DNA of 64,000 nt, from the NCBI RefSeq assembly GCF_000018425.1, contig NC_010424.1, positions 434,001-498,000 on the forward strand, written 5' to 3'. Source of the stretch: Candidatus Desulforudis audaxviator MP104C. GTDB lineage: Bacteria; Bacillota; Desulfotomaculia; Desulfotomaculales; Desulforudaceae. Below are positions 46,824 to 56,328 of this stretch, piece by piece. Each line of letters starts with the position of its first letter. Within the stretch, counting starts at the first letter, position 1. A model generated the notes under the pieces. That model saw only the letters and a list, made by a program, of their open reading frames with translations, was not told the DNA's origin and did not search any database. The position numbers were made by a program, and so were the translations under genes.

Positions 46824-47523
46824 ACTTTTCCTGACTTTTAGTCGCGTTCCGGGCCACTTCCTGGAGGTAGGCGTGCCGGGACCGGTTGACGTGCTCGCGG
46901 GCGACGTGCTCGGCCAGGTCACCGTCCCGGAGCCTGATGGCGGCCACCAGCCGCCGGTGTTCATCAGTGGCCTCGGCCAGGCGCCCGGGGTGGGCGTAAC
47001 CCACCCGCACGCAGAGATCGATATGGTCCGCGAGGGACGTGACCATATCGTACAGGCGGGGACTTTCGGCCGCCTTATAGATTACGTGGTTAAATTCCCG
47101 GTGGACACTCTCCAGTTGGCACGTGTCCCCCCGGTCCGCCAGGGCTTCGATCTGTTCTAGCAGGGCCTCGAGCTGCTTCAGCCGGCCGGGGCTGATCCGC
47201 TCGGCGGCCATGCGTGCGGCCAGACCCTCCAGCACGGCCCGGATGCGGTAGATCTCTTGCACTTCTTGGCTGTCCAGCCGGGCTACCACCGCTCCGCTGT
47301 GGGGCATATGGTATACCAAACCCTCCTGTTCCAACGCTCGCAGAGCTTCCCTTACCGGAGTTCGGCTGACCCCGAGCTCGGCGGCGAGTTTCCGCTCCAC
47401 CAGCCGGTCCCCGGGCGCATACCGGCCTTCAAGCAAGGCCCGGCGCAGGTTCTCGTAAACCCGGTCCCGCACCTGATCGGCGCTTTCCGTCCCGGCAGCC
47501 GGGTGGTGCTGGTCTTCAACCAC
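46822..47523 (-). CDS. GntR-family (FadR/FCD) transcriptional regulator
   Basis: A 233-residue regulator: winged helix GDRLVERKLAAELGVSRTPV plus REALRALEQEGLV at residues 38-75, then an all-helical FCD ligand domain with metal-site residues (HREFNHVIYKAAES, TDEHRRLVAAI). A perfect palindrome lies 35 bp before the start, a likely autoregulatory operator. The TSUP gene downstream suggests control of uptake or export of an organic acid or sulfonate, which is inference. Confidence 0.9.
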   Translation of the reverse strand: MVEDQHHPAAGTESADQVRDRVYENLRRALLEGRYAPGDRLVERKLAAELGVSRTPVREALRALEQEGLVYHMPHSGAVVARLDSQEVQEIYRIRAVLEGLAARMAAERISPGRLKQLEALLEQIEALADRGDTCQLESVHREFNHVIYKAAESPRLYDMVTSLADHIDLCVRVGYAHPGRLAEATDEHRRLVAAIRLRDGDLAEHVAREHVNRSRHAYLQEVARNATKSQEK

Positions 47524-47557
47524 GCCTTACACCCCCGTTTCCTACGTACAAATACGT

Positions 47558-47579
47558 ACAAAATGGTATACCATTTTGT
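47558..47579. promoter_or_regulatory. Probable GntR operator
   Basis: A perfect 22-bp palindrome, ACAAAATGGTA and its reverse complement, with core TGGTATACCA, the form bound by FadR/FCD regulators. It lies between the divergent regulator and DNA methyltransferase genes, 95 bp before the latter. Confidence 0.75.
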
Positions 47580-47674
47580 CAATTCTAGCGCGGCCGGCAG
47601 GACAATGCAAGTGGTCTATTGAAAAAATAAGCGGAAACCAACGTTCTGTCTCCAAATTATGAAAGGCTGGATCA

Positions 47675-48451
47675 ATGGACGGCAAGACCTGGCTGCGGTA
47701 CTCCATCAGCATCTGGGACGACGTGCTCAAGGACCGGGAGGAGCGCGGCTACAACCACCCGGCGATGTTCCCGTCCCGGCTCACCGACCGCCTGGTGGAA
47801 ATCTTCGGCCGCAAAGGGGGCGGCCTGGTGCTCGACCCCTTCATGGGCAGCGGCAGCACGTTGTATTCGGCCTACCGCCACGGTCTCGCGTCTGTGGGGT
47901 TCGAACTCTCCGCCGGATACATCGACATCGCGCGCCAGCGGCTGGCGGCACTGGGAGCCGAACCGGGCGTGCCGCACTACCCGCGGATCATTCAGGACGA
48001 CAGCCGGCGGCTCCTCAACTACGTGGCCCCGGCCTCCGTGGGGCTGTGCGTGACGTCTCCGCCGTACTGGGACATTCTGAACCAGCGGCGCACCGCCGAC
48101 GGCAAAACCATCCGGAACTACGGGAGCGACCCGGACGACCTGGGCCGGATCAAGGACTACGGCGAGTTTTTGGACGCCCTGCAGGTTGTCTTCGCGGGGG
48201 TGCGGGAGACAATGGTCACGGGAGCCTACTGCGTGGTGGTGGTGATGGACATCCGGAAGAAAGACGACTTTTTCCCGTTGCACATGGACCTGACCGCCAG
48301 GCTCCGGGACACCGGACTCACCCTGGACGACATCATTATCTGGGACCGGCGCGCCGAGTACAACAACCTGCGCCCCCTCGGTTATCCCCACGTCTTCCGC
48401 GTCAACAAGGTACACGAATTCATTCTGATTTTCCAGAAGCGGGCGGGCTGA
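47675..48451 (+). CDS. DNA N4/N6 methyltransferase, orphan
   Basis: A 258-residue site-specific DNA methyltransferase. SAM motif I VLDPFMGSGSTLYSAYRHG lies near residue 52 and catalytic motif IV CVTSPPYWDILN near residue 127; the TSPPYW form suits N4-cytosine or N6-adenine amino-methylation. Motif I before IV is the less usual order for the SPPY group. No restriction nuclease adjoins, so it may be regulatory or a relic. Its 3' end overlaps the convergent next gene by 32 bp. Confidence 0.87.
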   Translation: MDGKTWLRYSISIWDDVLKDREERGYNHPAMFPSRLTDRLVEIFGRKGGGLVLDPFMGSGSTLYSAYRHGLASVGFELSAGYIDIARQRLAALGAEPGVPHYPRIIQDDSRRLLNYVAPASVGLCVTSPPYWDILNQRRTADGKTIRNYGSDPDDLGRIKDYGEFLDALQVVFAGVRETMVTGAYCVVVVMDIRKKDDFFPLHMDLTARLRDTGLTLDDIIIWDRRAEYNNLRPLGYPHVFRVNKVHEFILIFQKRAG

Positions 48452-49046
48452 ACTCCCAGCATCCGAAATCACCCTGTTCAAAATAGCCGATCAGTTGAAG
48501 GCCGGCCGTTTCGGCTTGGGCCGAGAGATCGGCCTGCAGGAACTCCTTGTAGTGGCTTTTTTCGAGCCACTCAACCAAGGCGTAGCGCAGCCGGTACCGC
48601 CCGGGGGCGTAGTCGATGACCACCACCCGCTCCGTAGCCAGCCGGCCGACCCTGGACAGCAGCAGGAGACGGTCGGCGGGGGCGAATACGTGCAGCAGGA
48701 AAGCGGCGAAGCAGTAGTCGAAGGTGCCGTGGTCCTCCGGGGTGAGGTCAAAAGCGTTCATCTGCCGGAAGGTCACGTTCTTGAAACCGCGCCGAGCTAT
48801 CTTCCCGGCGGCCCGTTCCAGCATCCGGGAAGAGAAGTCAATGGACATCACCCGGGCCATTGCCGCGGCGAGGGAGACGGTCAGGTTCCCGGTGCCGCAC
48901 CCCACCTCCAGGGCCGACCTACCGGGGCTGATTTTCAGCCGCTTTACAATCTGGCGGTACGGTTTGATGTTGTGACTGGCGACCAGATCGTATACGGGAA
49001 CAATCCGGTCGTAGAAGTCGACCGGGGTCTGGATGACTTTTTTCAC
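48420..49046 (-). CDS. Class I SAM-dependent methyltransferase
   Basis: A 208-residue enzyme of the UbiE/methyltransferase-11 type: ALEVGCGTGNLTVSLAAAMA (SAM motif I), MSIDFSSRMLERAAGKIARR (post I), and DYCFAAFLLHVF (motif II/III). The substrate is unknown. It converges with and slightly overlaps the DNA methyltransferase gene. Confidence 0.85.
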   Translation of the reverse strand: MKKVIQTPVDFYDRIVPVYDLVASHNIKPYRQIVKRLKISPGRSALEVGCGTGNLTVSLAAAMARVMSIDFSSRMLERAAGKIARRGFKNVTFRQMNAFDLTPEDHGTFDYCFAAFLLHVFAPADRLLLLSRVGRLATERVVVIDYAPGRYRLRYALVEWLEKSHYKEFLQADLSAQAETAGLQLIGYFEQGDFGCWEFSPPASGKSE

Positions 49047-49274
49047 GGGCGCGGATCACCCCCCTTGGCTTTCCCCTTGCCTGTTTCCAGTAGTTTAACA
49101 CAGCTTGTCCTTCTTCGTGAAAAGAATCTCGCCGGCTGCAGGGGCGCATTCGGCCGCGCACTAATCCTTACGATCACCGGGTGGCGCTTTTTCAACAGGG
49201 TCTGCAACCAATTCCTCCGTCTGGACGTCTATTAACATATGAGGTAAGGTATAGCAAGAAAGGCGGGATAATCT

Positions 49275-49685
49275 TTGGAATTCCCGAAGTCAACTGAGGG
49301 TATGCCGCCGGACAGGCCCTCCCGGAAGAGAAGAAGGCTCAACCCGTTCTGGAGACAACTCGGGCTGGTGGCCGGTTCATTGGCCGTGTGGGGTGGGCTG
49401 TTGTACGGCGCCTACTACTATGCTACCGACTACATCGACACTTCCATCCGCACGGTCCAGGAGAGCAACGCTCTGCACGTGCAATCCCTGGCCGAGCGGC
49501 TGGACGCCATTCAGCTTGAGGTTGCAGAGGTTAAGGAGACGCTGGCCGATACCGACCAGGTGCTGGCGCGGTCCGATCAGACCCGGGAGGCCCTGAACCA
49601 GAGGATCAGCGAACTCGACCGTCAGTTGGGACGGTTGGAAGAGAGCCTGAACATCTTGAGGAAGTCGCCTGATGCGCCGCGTTAA
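49275..49685 (+). CDS. Membrane-anchored coiled-coil protein, unknown
   Basis: 136 residues from TTG 49275. A basic N-terminus (RKRRRLNPFWRQ), a membrane helix (LVAGSLAVWGGLLYGAYYYA), then a long heptad-patterned coiled coil to the end. Its last 14 bp overlap the NAGPA-type gene, so the two are co-translated and may form a membrane complex. Confidence 0.65.
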   Translation: MEFPKSTEGMPPDRPSRKRRRLNPFWRQLGLVAGSLAVWGGLLYGAYYYATDYIDTSIRTVQESNALHVQSLAERLDAIQLEVAEVKETLADTDQVLARSDQTREALNQRISELDRQLGRLEESLNILRKSPDAPR

Positions 49686-50709
49686 CCTGTTCTTCTTCTT
49701 TCTCGCAGCGCCCCTGATCGGGGTGTTGATTGCCGTTTCTTCCTTCAGCCGGGGGGCGCAGGGCCTGGAGCTGCCGGTTGCCGAGCTTCAGCCGGCCGTG
49801 GGGCTATTGGCGGACGGGGTGTACCAGCTACGCTACACGGTCGGCTCCGTTCACGAATCCCTGGAGGAACAGCAGCAGCGCTACGAGGAGCAGCAGGAAC
49901 TCCTCAGGACCCTGGCCGCCAAAAGCGCCGAGCACAAGCAGCTTTCCGACGACATCTATGAGCAGCACATCCTGGACAAGCTGGGGCCGCCGGTCCGCGT
50001 ACACCGTTCGGCGCGGGTGGAGGTCAAGATTTTTGAACTAAAGGGGATCGGGTACCGCGGCTACATCGCCAAGGTCAAGCCCTTCGACCCGGGTGTGCTC
50101 CGGGTGACGTACCGGGAGGGGCCGGGTGAAACCACCAGTGAGGCCGTCCGGCGCACCGGGGCGGTCTTGGGGGTGAACGGGGGCGGTTTCTACCGGGCTC
50201 CGGTTGACGGGCTGATGCACACCCTGCCCATTGGGAACACGATGGTGGACGGAAAACTGGTCGGGGGCTTCCAGCCGCCACGCGAAGACCTGTTTTTCGC
50301 TGGCTTTGACGGCCGGGGGCGGCTCGTGGGCGGAATCTTCAACGACCGCACGGCCTTGCTGGGTACAGGCGCCAGGCAGGGGGTCAGCTTCGTGCCGATC
50401 CTGATCAAAGACCGCCAGCCGGTGCCGATCCCGGAGAAGTGGCGGAACCAGCGGCAGCCGCGCACTATCCTGGGCGAGTACGCCAACGGCGACCTGATCA
50501 TGATCGTGGTCGACGGGCGGCAGGCCGACTGGAGCAGCGGGGTGACTCTGGAGGACCTGCAGGTGACGCTGATCAAGTTCGGAGTGATCGACGCCTACAA
50601 CCTGGACGGCGGCGGATCGAGCGTGTTCGTGTTCGGCAACCAGATCCTGAACCGCCCCTCGGACGGCCGGGAGCGGGTGGTGGCCACGAACATTGTGGTT
50701 TTGCCGTAG
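49672..50709 (+). CDS. NAGPA-domain (phosphodiester glycosidase) protein
   Basis: A 345-residue exported protein: membrane anchor/signal (LFFFFLAAPLIGVLIAVSSF), a coiled coil (about 55-105), then a NAGPA/DUF2233 domain with VLGVNGGGFYRAPVDGLMHT, ILGEYANGDLIMIVVDGRQA and the signature YNLDGGGSSVFVFGN. Bacterial members act on exopolysaccharide or wall sugars. The coiled coil may pair with that of the upstream gene. Confidence 0.87.
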   Translation: MRRVNLFFFFLAAPLIGVLIAVSSFSRGAQGLELPVAELQPAVGLLADGVYQLRYTVGSVHESLEEQQQRYEEQQELLRTLAAKSAEHKQLSDDIYEQHILDKLGPPVRVHRSARVEVKIFELKGIGYRGYIAKVKPFDPGVLRVTYREGPGETTSEAVRRTGAVLGVNGGGFYRAPVDGLMHTLPIGNTMVDGKLVGGFQPPREDLFFAGFDGRGRLVGGIFNDRTALLGTGARQGVSFVPILIKDRQPVPIPEKWRNQRQPRTILGEYANGDLIMIVVDGRQADWSSGVTLEDLQVTLIKFGVIDAYNLDGGGSSVFVFGNQILNRPSDGRERVVATNIVVLP

Positions 50710-50823
50710 TGTCGAACAAGGTGCTAATTTGTCGGACAATAATTTTACAATATAAGCAGGAATTAACATTGAAGATGGCGAAAACAAAACGAGAGACAGT
50801 TTATGTGTCGGGTGCATGAAGAT

Positions 50824-51417
50824 ATGTCTCAGCTCAGAGCCCTTGCCGTCAACCTTTCCCGGGAAAGCGGCCGGAATGTCGACGTTATCGAGTACGGCCT
50901 GAAAGTCGGCCTGTACAATCTAGGTGGGATGTTCGGCGTCGCTGGCGTGGGTTGGGCCGCCGGGGTGCTGCCTTACGCGCTGGCTGGCTACGTTGCCTCC
51001 GGGACCATGCGGCTGGCCGGCGGCGGGGGACACACCACCACGCCGGTGCGCTGTATCATTCTGACCAGCGTCCAGTTCGGCCTGGTGGGGTTGATCGGGT
51101 ATCACGTCGGTCCCCTGGTGGCGGGACCGCCGCTTTACGGGATTTCGGCCGGCATACTTTTATTCCTGATGTACACCGTGCTCCGGTTTGCGCCTCGGGA
51201 CACGCCCAACAAACCCATCAGCAGGGAGCGGGGACGGAGGCTGAAAAGGTGGGCTGTAATCGTCTGGGCGTTCTGGGCCGGGGTAATCGCTTGGGCGCAG
51301 GTTGCGGGGGTTTCCGCGGCGTTGGTGCTTCCGGTGCTTCTGGGACTGGGTGTACAGGGTCAGGCCCTGGTGCCCGAACCTCAATCAAAACAATGTGGGG
51401 GAGGTGAGAATCGATGA
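50824..51417 (+). CDS. agrB: AgrB-type peptide-processing membrane protease
   Basis: About 197 residues (an ATG at 50803 would add seven). Multi-pass membrane protein with the AgrB catalytic motif GGGGHTTTPVRCIILTS, giving the His and Cys. AgrB trims and cyclises the AgrD prepeptide into a (thio)lactone signal. The stop overlaps the agrD start (ATGA at 51414-51417). The gene opens a four-gene coupled cassette. Confidence 0.88.
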   Translation: MSQLRALAVNLSRESGRNVDVIEYGLKVGLYNLGGMFGVAGVGWAAGVLPYALAGYVASGTMRLAGGGGHTTTPVRCIILTSVQFGLVGLIGYHVGPLVAGPPLYGISAGILLFLMYTVLRFAPRDTPNKPISRERGRRLKRWAVIVWAFWAGVIAWAQVAGVSAALVLPVLLGLGVQGQALVPEPQSKQCGGGENR

Positions 51418-51542
51418 AAAGAAGTCTTTTCATTCTCCTGGCCGCGGCGGCCGCCTGGATGGCCCTGATCAGCACCGCTTTTGCCTGTAATTTTACCTGG
51501 TACGAACCGGAAGTCCCGGACGTACTGCGTGAACGGGCATGA
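51414..51542 (+). CDS. agrD: AgrD-type cyclic lactone autoinducer prepeptide
   Basis: A 42-residue peptide: an amphipathic hydrophobic leader (KRSLFILLAAAAAWMALIST), then the core AFACNFTWYEPEVPDVLRE with a single Cys and the acidic, Pro-containing tail typical of AgrD-type peptides. GGGGAGGTGAG is a strong ribosome site. It overlaps agrB upstream and the next gene downstream by 4 bp each. A ring starting at the Cys (CNFTW-like) is inference. Confidence 0.85.
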   Translation: MKRSLFILLAAAAAWMALISTAFACNFTWYEPEVPDVLRERA

Positions 51543-52003
51543 CAGACTTAATGACCTTTTATGTTTACGGCCTGGCCGAAACCCTGGCGTTGGTGCTGCT
51601 GTGTACGGCCTTGCTGGGGGCGGCCTGGAAATGGCCCAGGTTACTGCCGGTTACTGTCCTGTATTTTGCCGGCGTACTTGCGGCGCGCGGCCTGCCCCTG
51701 CATTTCGGAGCCCACACCGTGCTGGCTGTCATCATCCTGGCGCTGCTGGTGTCCGCGTTGTTCTCCATTTCCGTCGGCCGGACGGTAGTGGCCGCCAGCA
51801 TCAGCGTGGTCTTGCTGATTGTATTTGAATTGGCCGGTATGACCATAGTGAGGAGCCTGACCGAGGTCGACCAGGATCCGGGCCTGTGGCTTCTGGGCCG
51901 CCTACCGGTTGTCGCGCTGCTCCTGGCAGCGGCGTTGCTGGTGCGCCGCCGAAAACTGACGCTTTTTCCCGGCAGGGCTGCCGGTGGGGATCGCGGGGCA
52001 TAG
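51539..52003 (+). CDS. Membrane protein of the agr cassette, unknown
   Basis: A 154-residue protein of about five membrane helices with almost no soluble part (LVLLCTALLGAAWKWPRLLP, VVAASISVVLLIVFELAGMT). Coupled to agrD by ATGA and ending 37 bp before the kinase gene. It resembles the membrane half of an AgrC-type receptor without its kinase, so it could be a split receptor; this is inference. Confidence 0.6.
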   Translation: MTDLMTFYVYGLAETLALVLLCTALLGAAWKWPRLLPVTVLYFAGVLAARGLPLHFGAHTVLAVIILALLVSALFSISVGRTVVAASISVVLLIVFELAGMTIVRSLTEVDQDPGLWLLGRLPVVALLLAAALLVRRRKLTLFPGRAAGGDRGA

Positions 52004-52040
52004 TCCGTTATGCCCCGTTGTCCTTGATTGGGGGTACCGT

Positions 52041-53600
52041 GTGAAAAACGACTTTGAGCCGGACAGCATCTTCGAGCGGTATGTCCGGGAAATCACCGAA
52101 CTGTCCTGGGGTGCCCACCTCTTACTCCTGCTGGCCTGCTCTCTTCCTTTGTTCTTGTTGTTCGTCGGGGACGGACCGGCCGACTCCCGTCCCGGTTTTA
52201 CCAGGCAAACTGATATCGCGTTGCCCACCCTGGCATGGGTGATCCCGCTGTTGGCCGTTCTGGTTTTTCTCCGCCTGCGCCAGGCAAGGCTCCCCAGTGC
52301 AAGACCGGCGGGCGTTGAACAGGTCGTTCTGCTCGTCGTGATCTGCGTCTGTGTGCTGACGCTGACGCTTGGGCAGGGGATGTTTTTCCTGGCTCTGGTT
52401 CCCGTTATCCTCGTCAGCCTGAACTACGGGAAGCGGCTGGGAATGGCATGCGCCGGTGTGCTGTGCGTGCTGATTACGGGATACGTTTACCTTTCCGAGG
52501 AGCTGGCGTATTCGGAGGTCTTTGTCGCTTCCGTGATCATCCTTATGTCGGCGGCCTATTTGATCGGCGGCATCACCGACATGAACCGGAGCCTGGTCGG
52601 TGAACTGGACCGGCAGCGGACGACCTTGAAAAACCTGATCGACGGGCTTCCGTTGGGCATTTGCGTGGTGAATGAGTCCGGGGCAGTGACCTACCGCAAT
52701 CACCACATCGGCCCGGTCGAGGAGAGACTCTGTGCGCTGCTGGTGGTGTCTCCGCGGGACTTTTACAGCCCGGCCGAGGCCGACCCGAGTGTCACGGGCA
52801 TTGAAATCGAATTTGAAGACCGGCAGTACCGCGTGCGCCGGACGGTACAGCGCTCCGACACCGGGGAAGATATGGTCTTCATCCTGGAAAACGTGTCCGA
52901 AACGTGGCGACTGGAACAGGAACTCCGCCGGTCGTCGTATCTGGCTTCCGTCGGGGAAATGGCGGCGGGCGTGGCTCACGAGATCCGCAACCCCCTGACG
53001 GTGATCAGGGGATACGTTCAGCTGCTTTCGGAGAAAAAGGGAGAGGGCATGGATGCCTTGAAGCCCTACTATCAGACCGTGCTTGACGAAATCGACCGCC
53101 TGACTCAGATCATCCACGACTTTCTGAATCTGGCCAGGCCGCAGGCGGTGAGCAAGGTTCCGCTGAATCTGAACGAGGTGCTGACCGGTGTACGCCATCT
53201 CCTGGAAACCGAGGCCCTCCGCCGGGACGCGAATCTGGAGATCGAATTGGACTCGTCTCCGGTGGAGATAAACGGGGATCCCGCAGGCTTGACACAGGTT
53301 GTGTTCAACCTGGTCGGCAACGCCTTCGAGGCCGCCGGCCGGGGCGGGAAAGTGAGGGTGCGGACCTACCAGCGGCACCACCGGGCCTTTCTGGAAGTGG
53401 TGGACAACGGTCCGGGAATCCCGGATGACCTGAGGGAGAAAGTGTTCGCCCCCTTCTTTTCCACCAGGGCCATGGGTACCGGCCTGGGCCTGGCCATTTC
53501 CCGGCGGGTGGCCCTGGATCATGGGGGGACGCTTACCTGCCGTTCCGAACCCGGTGACACCCGTTTCATCCTGCAGATTCCCATGCGTCCGCAAAGCTAG
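52041..53600 (+). CDS. Membrane sensor histidine kinase of the agr-like cassette
   Basis: A 519-residue kinase from GTG 52041. About six membrane helices (residues 30-190), a PAS-like region, then HisKA ([20 protein letters not shown], phospho-His) and a complete HATPase with N box [14 protein letters not shown]1 [10 protein letters not shown] and G2 [11 protein letters not shown]. It resembles sporulation kinases rather than HPK10-type AgrC. No response regulator follows, so its partner lies elsewhere. Confidence 0.88.
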   Translation: MKNDFEPDSIFERYVREITELSWGAHLLLLLACSLPLFLLFVGDGPADSRPGFTRQTDIALPTLAWVIPLLAVLVFLRLRQARLPSARPAGVEQVVLLVVICVCVLTLTLGQGMFFLALVPVILVSLNYGKRLGMACAGVLCVLITGYVYLSEELAYSEVFVASVIILMSAAYLIGGITDMNRSLVGELDRQRTTLKNLIDGLPLGICVVNESGAVTYRNHHIGPVEERLCALLVVSPRDFYSPAEADPSVTGIEIEFEDRQYRVRRTVQRSDTGEDMVFILENVSETWRLEQELRRSSYLASVGEMAAGVAHEIRNPLTVIRGYVQLLSEKKGEGMDALKPYYQTVLDEIDRLTQIIHDFLNLARPQAVSKVPLNLNEVLTGVRHLLETEALRRDANLEIELDSSPVEINGDPAGLTQVVFNLVGNAFEAAGRGGKVRVRTYQRHHRAFLEVVDNGPGIPDDLREKVFAPFFSTRAMGTGLGLAISRRVALDHGGTLTCRSEPGDTRFILQIPMRPQS

Positions 53601-53868
53601 TTGGTTCCCCCTGAAAAATCCCGAAAGCCAAGCGGCCCCGCCGATTTCCCTCGACCCCGCACCGTTTCCCTGAATCTCCGGTTCGATCCCCTGGAAAAGG
53701 AATATCCGCGAGATAACCTCGCTGGCGGGGGATGTATTTTGGCCTTGTGAACCGGCGGGCAGGAGAAACGGCGGGGGACCGCGAACTCTTTGGTATAGTT
53801 CCCGGCAAAGACAGGCATGAGGGGGCGCCGGGTATTGCCGGGTATTTTTTTTAAGGAGGACTTGCAGA

Positions 53869-54405
53869 ATGGATCGAGCGGCAAGGCCCATAGTGGTGCT
53901 GTTGTTGATCGGATTGCTCGCGTTTTCGGCGGGCTGCGGGGGCTCCAGGGCGGTGGTGCCGCCGCCGGTGACCGCCGAGGTGACCGTGTACTTTTTCCTG
54001 AACAGCGATGGGACGACCCTGGAACCGGTGGTCCGGGAGGTAACTCTGAAGGAGGACACCCTGGAGGCGCGTTTGCGCGCCGCAATGGAAGAACTCTTGA
54101 AAGGACCTTCCGCAGAGGAGGTCGGCCGGCTGTACAGCCAGTTGCCGGCTGACGTGAAACTACTGAATGTGGAGGTGAGCCCGCCGTACGCCACTCTGAA
54201 CTTCAGCGCGGAGCTGGAGCAGATCGGCGGCTCGGCCAGGGTGCTCGGCGTGCTCCAGCAACTGACCTATACGGGCACCGAGTTTGAAGAAATCACCGAC
54301 CTGATCCTGGAGGTGGAGGGAATACAGGTCGGCACCGACGAGCACCCGTTTGCCGGAGAAGGAATGCTCTTCGATACCCTTACGCGTCAGGAGGCGGGCA
54401 AATAA
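53869..54405 (+). CDS. GerMN-domain lipoprotein
   Basis: A 178-residue lipoprotein: signal with lipobox SAGC (Cys about 24), then a GerMN domain (VTVYFFLNSDGTTLEPVVRE, MEELLKGPSAEEVGRLYSQL, LEQIGGSARVLGVLQQLTYT). GerM proteins work in spore wall and germination functions. AAGGAGGACTTGCAG before the ATG is a strong ribosome site. A terminator follows. Confidence 0.9.
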   Translation: MDRAARPIVVLLLIGLLAFSAGCGGSRAVVPPPVTAEVTVYFFLNSDGTTLEPVVREVTLKEDTLEARLRAAMEELLKGPSAEEVGRLYSQLPADVKLLNVEVSPPYATLNFSAELEQIGGSARVLGVLQQLTYTGTEFEEITDLILEVEGIQVGTDEHPFAGEGMLFDTLTRQEAGK

Positions 54406-54481
54406 ACCCTCCACCGGAGCTTGAAAGCCACCAAGTGGGGAGTGGGGCAAAGCATCGGGTTTGACAACCGGACAGGGTGGA

Positions 54482-54516
54482 GAGGTGGGACTCTTTAAGG
54501 ACCCACCTCTTTTTTT
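54482..54516 (+). terminator. Rho-independent terminator after the GerMN gene
   Basis: AGAGGTGGG and CCCACCTCT form a 9-bp stem followed by at least six T. Confidence 0.88.
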
Positions 54517-54549
54517 GTCATGGGTATAGAAGATGATAAATCCTGCGAT

Positions 54550-55389
54550 TTATCGGCGCAGGGTGATCGGGATTTCAAAGTCTCCTTCGACGGAGCCGTC
54601 CTTGGGGCTGTAGGTGAAGACGCGCAGGACCAGTGCCTCCGGCGCTTCCGCCGGCAACTCCACAATTTCCTGGAAATGGCCCCAGTCGCCCTGGGCTCCA
54701 GTCGTGAAATGCTCCAGCAGAGGTTTCCCATCCCTGGTCTCCACCCGGTAGTTGACGTTGCCTTCGAAGGTGTTGGCAATGCCCCGGAAGACGAACTGGT
54801 CGGGCACCGTGCTGTCCGGCGCCGGGGCGAACACGCGGATGCCGCCCCGGCCGGCCACGATGGGTTCCAGATGGTCGATGCCCAGCAGGGTGGGTACACG
54901 GGGCCACTCGACGGTGGTGTCGAACCGGATCTCCCGGTCCGTGGGCGCGGTCACCACCAGGTCGTACGGGTAGGTAAACGCCTGGGTTACCGGTTGGCCG
55001 GGCGGCGGGTCGAGAAGGTCAACTTTCACCACCAGCGCCTCCGGAGTTTCCACAACATTGGTGATGTTCACGTGGTGACCGCCGGTCGGCTTTTCACCGT
55101 AGGTGACCAGAATGTACAGGTAGTTGCCGAACAACCTGGACTGGCCGAGCATGATCTGCCGGGAGTTGTCAACCCAATTCCGGATCTCCACCGGGAGGGT
55201 ATCGTAGGCGGGACGGGCGAAGCCCCCGCTCAGGTTGTAGGCAGGCTTCGGCGGATCGGCCGGACCCGGCGGACCGGGCTCCGGAGCGGGTGCGGGACCC
55301 GGACCGGGCCGAATCGCGCACCCGGTAAGCAGGGCTGTGATCAGCAGGAGAGAAAGGACGAAGCGACAGGCACCGGTTTTAAGCAGCAT
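54550..55389 (-). CDS. Lipoprotein with PrcB- and Gmad2-like domains
   Basis: A 279-residue lipoprotein; ATG 55389 has AGGAGG at 55399-55404. Signal with lipobox LTGC, a Pro/Gly-rich linker, a PrcB-like protease-complex domain (GNYLYILVTYGEKPTGGHHV), then a Gmad2 immunoglobulin-like domain (IRVFAPAPDSTVPDQFVFRG). Gmad2 domains occur with GerMN in sporulation/germination proteins, matching the convergent neighbour. Confidence 0.85.
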   Translation of the reverse strand: MLLKTGACRFVLSLLLITALLTGCAIRPGPGPAPAPEPGPPGPADPPKPAYNLSGGFARPAYDTLPVEIRNWVDNSRQIMLGQSRLFGNYLYILVTYGEKPTGGHHVNITNVVETPEALVVKVDLLDPPPGQPVTQAFTYPYDLVVTAPTDREIRFDTTVEWPRVPTLLGIDHLEPIVAGRGGIRVFAPAPDSTVPDQFVFRGIANTFEGNVNYRVETRDGKPLLEHFTTGAQGDWGHFQEIVELPAEAPEALVLRVFTYSPKDGSVEGDFEIPITLRR

Positions 55390-55542
55390 AGAAGCAAACC
55401 TCCTCAAGAACGCTGGGTTTTGGGTTAGCATGTGCATTGGACCGCCGGACCAAAGATGTCCCGGTAATTCATAGACGAATTACATAGGGGCAAAGGTTTC
55501 GTATTTTTCGCTGCCTTTTGCACCGGATCTTGTTTTTGGGCT

Positions 55543-56328
55543 TCAGTTGTCCGGAGCGCAGCCAAAGAGGCCTTGGGCTTGGCGGAGGTGGGTTACTTGC
55601 GTCCAGTGGTATCCCAGGAGACGGGCCCCCGCGGCGTCTACGGCAACCGGGTCCGTTCCGGCCACGATCATGCGGGCTGGCGGGTCCAGGGGTACGCCCC
55701 GGAGGTGCGAGCCGCGCAGGCCCACCGCGCCGTCGATTACGGCCAGGTTTATCGGACAGTAGAGGTTGATGTCCAGGATAGCCCGGTTAAGGTCGGTCTG
55801 GTGCACCCGGGATTTGCGGAAGCTCCAGAACCCGCTGAACTCGCTGGCCGGGCAGATGCCGATCATGTTTTTCAGGCTCAGGGTGACGGTGGTCATGGAG
55901 TGTTCTTTGAGTACGGGCACGGAGATGACAAAGGCACCGTCCAGGATGGTGGGCAGGGGGAAGCGGTCATACAGCACGGCCCGGGGATCACTTTTTATGG
56001 TGAAACGCGCCCGGTCCAGGTCTACCAGTCTGATGCCCAGACGCCGGGCCATTGCCTGGTAGCCGAGTATCTCAAAGCACCGTTCGGTGTCCGTGCCGCC
56101 GGAGCCCTCGGCCACCACCACCTCGGCGGGGGACCGTTCCAGGCAGAAGCGGGCTACGGCCTCGACGCAAGCAACGTTGGTGGTCACCGGGGGCGGTTCC
56201 GGCAGTACCAGGTTGGGCTTGATCACGATCCGCCGTTGCCGCTGTAAGACCGACTCCAAGCCGAGGCGCTTGAGCGCATCCGTCACGGAGGTCTCGTAGT
56301 TCCGGAATTGCAGGCTCACCACGCCCAT
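55543..56328 (-). CDS. DUF362 protein
   Basis: A 261-residue protein with DUF362 features: RIVIKPNLVLPEPPPVTTNV, SPAEVVVAEGSGGTDTERCF, FVISVPVLKEHSMTTVTLSL and DPVAVDAAGARLLGY. Many homologues carry a C-terminal ferredoxin domain; it is absent here. Biochemical role not established. Confidence 0.87.
   Translation of the reverse strand: MGVVSLQFRNYETSVTDALKRLGLESVLQRQRRIVIKPNLVLPEPPPVTTNVACVEAVARFCLERSPAEVVVAEGSGGTDTERCFEILGYQAMARRLGIRLVDLDRARFTIKSDPRAVLYDRFPLPTILDGAFVISVPVLKEHSMTTVTLSLKNMIGICPASEFSGFWSFRKSRVHQTDLNRAILDINLYCPINLAVIDGAVGLRGSHLRGVPLDPPARMIVAGTDPVAVDAAGARLLGYHWTQVTHLRQAQGLFGCAPDN

Noticed and set aside
46009-47160. Open frame of 383 codons on the plus strand
   Set aside because: Antisense to the TSUP and GntR genes; low-complexity His/Gln-rich composition.
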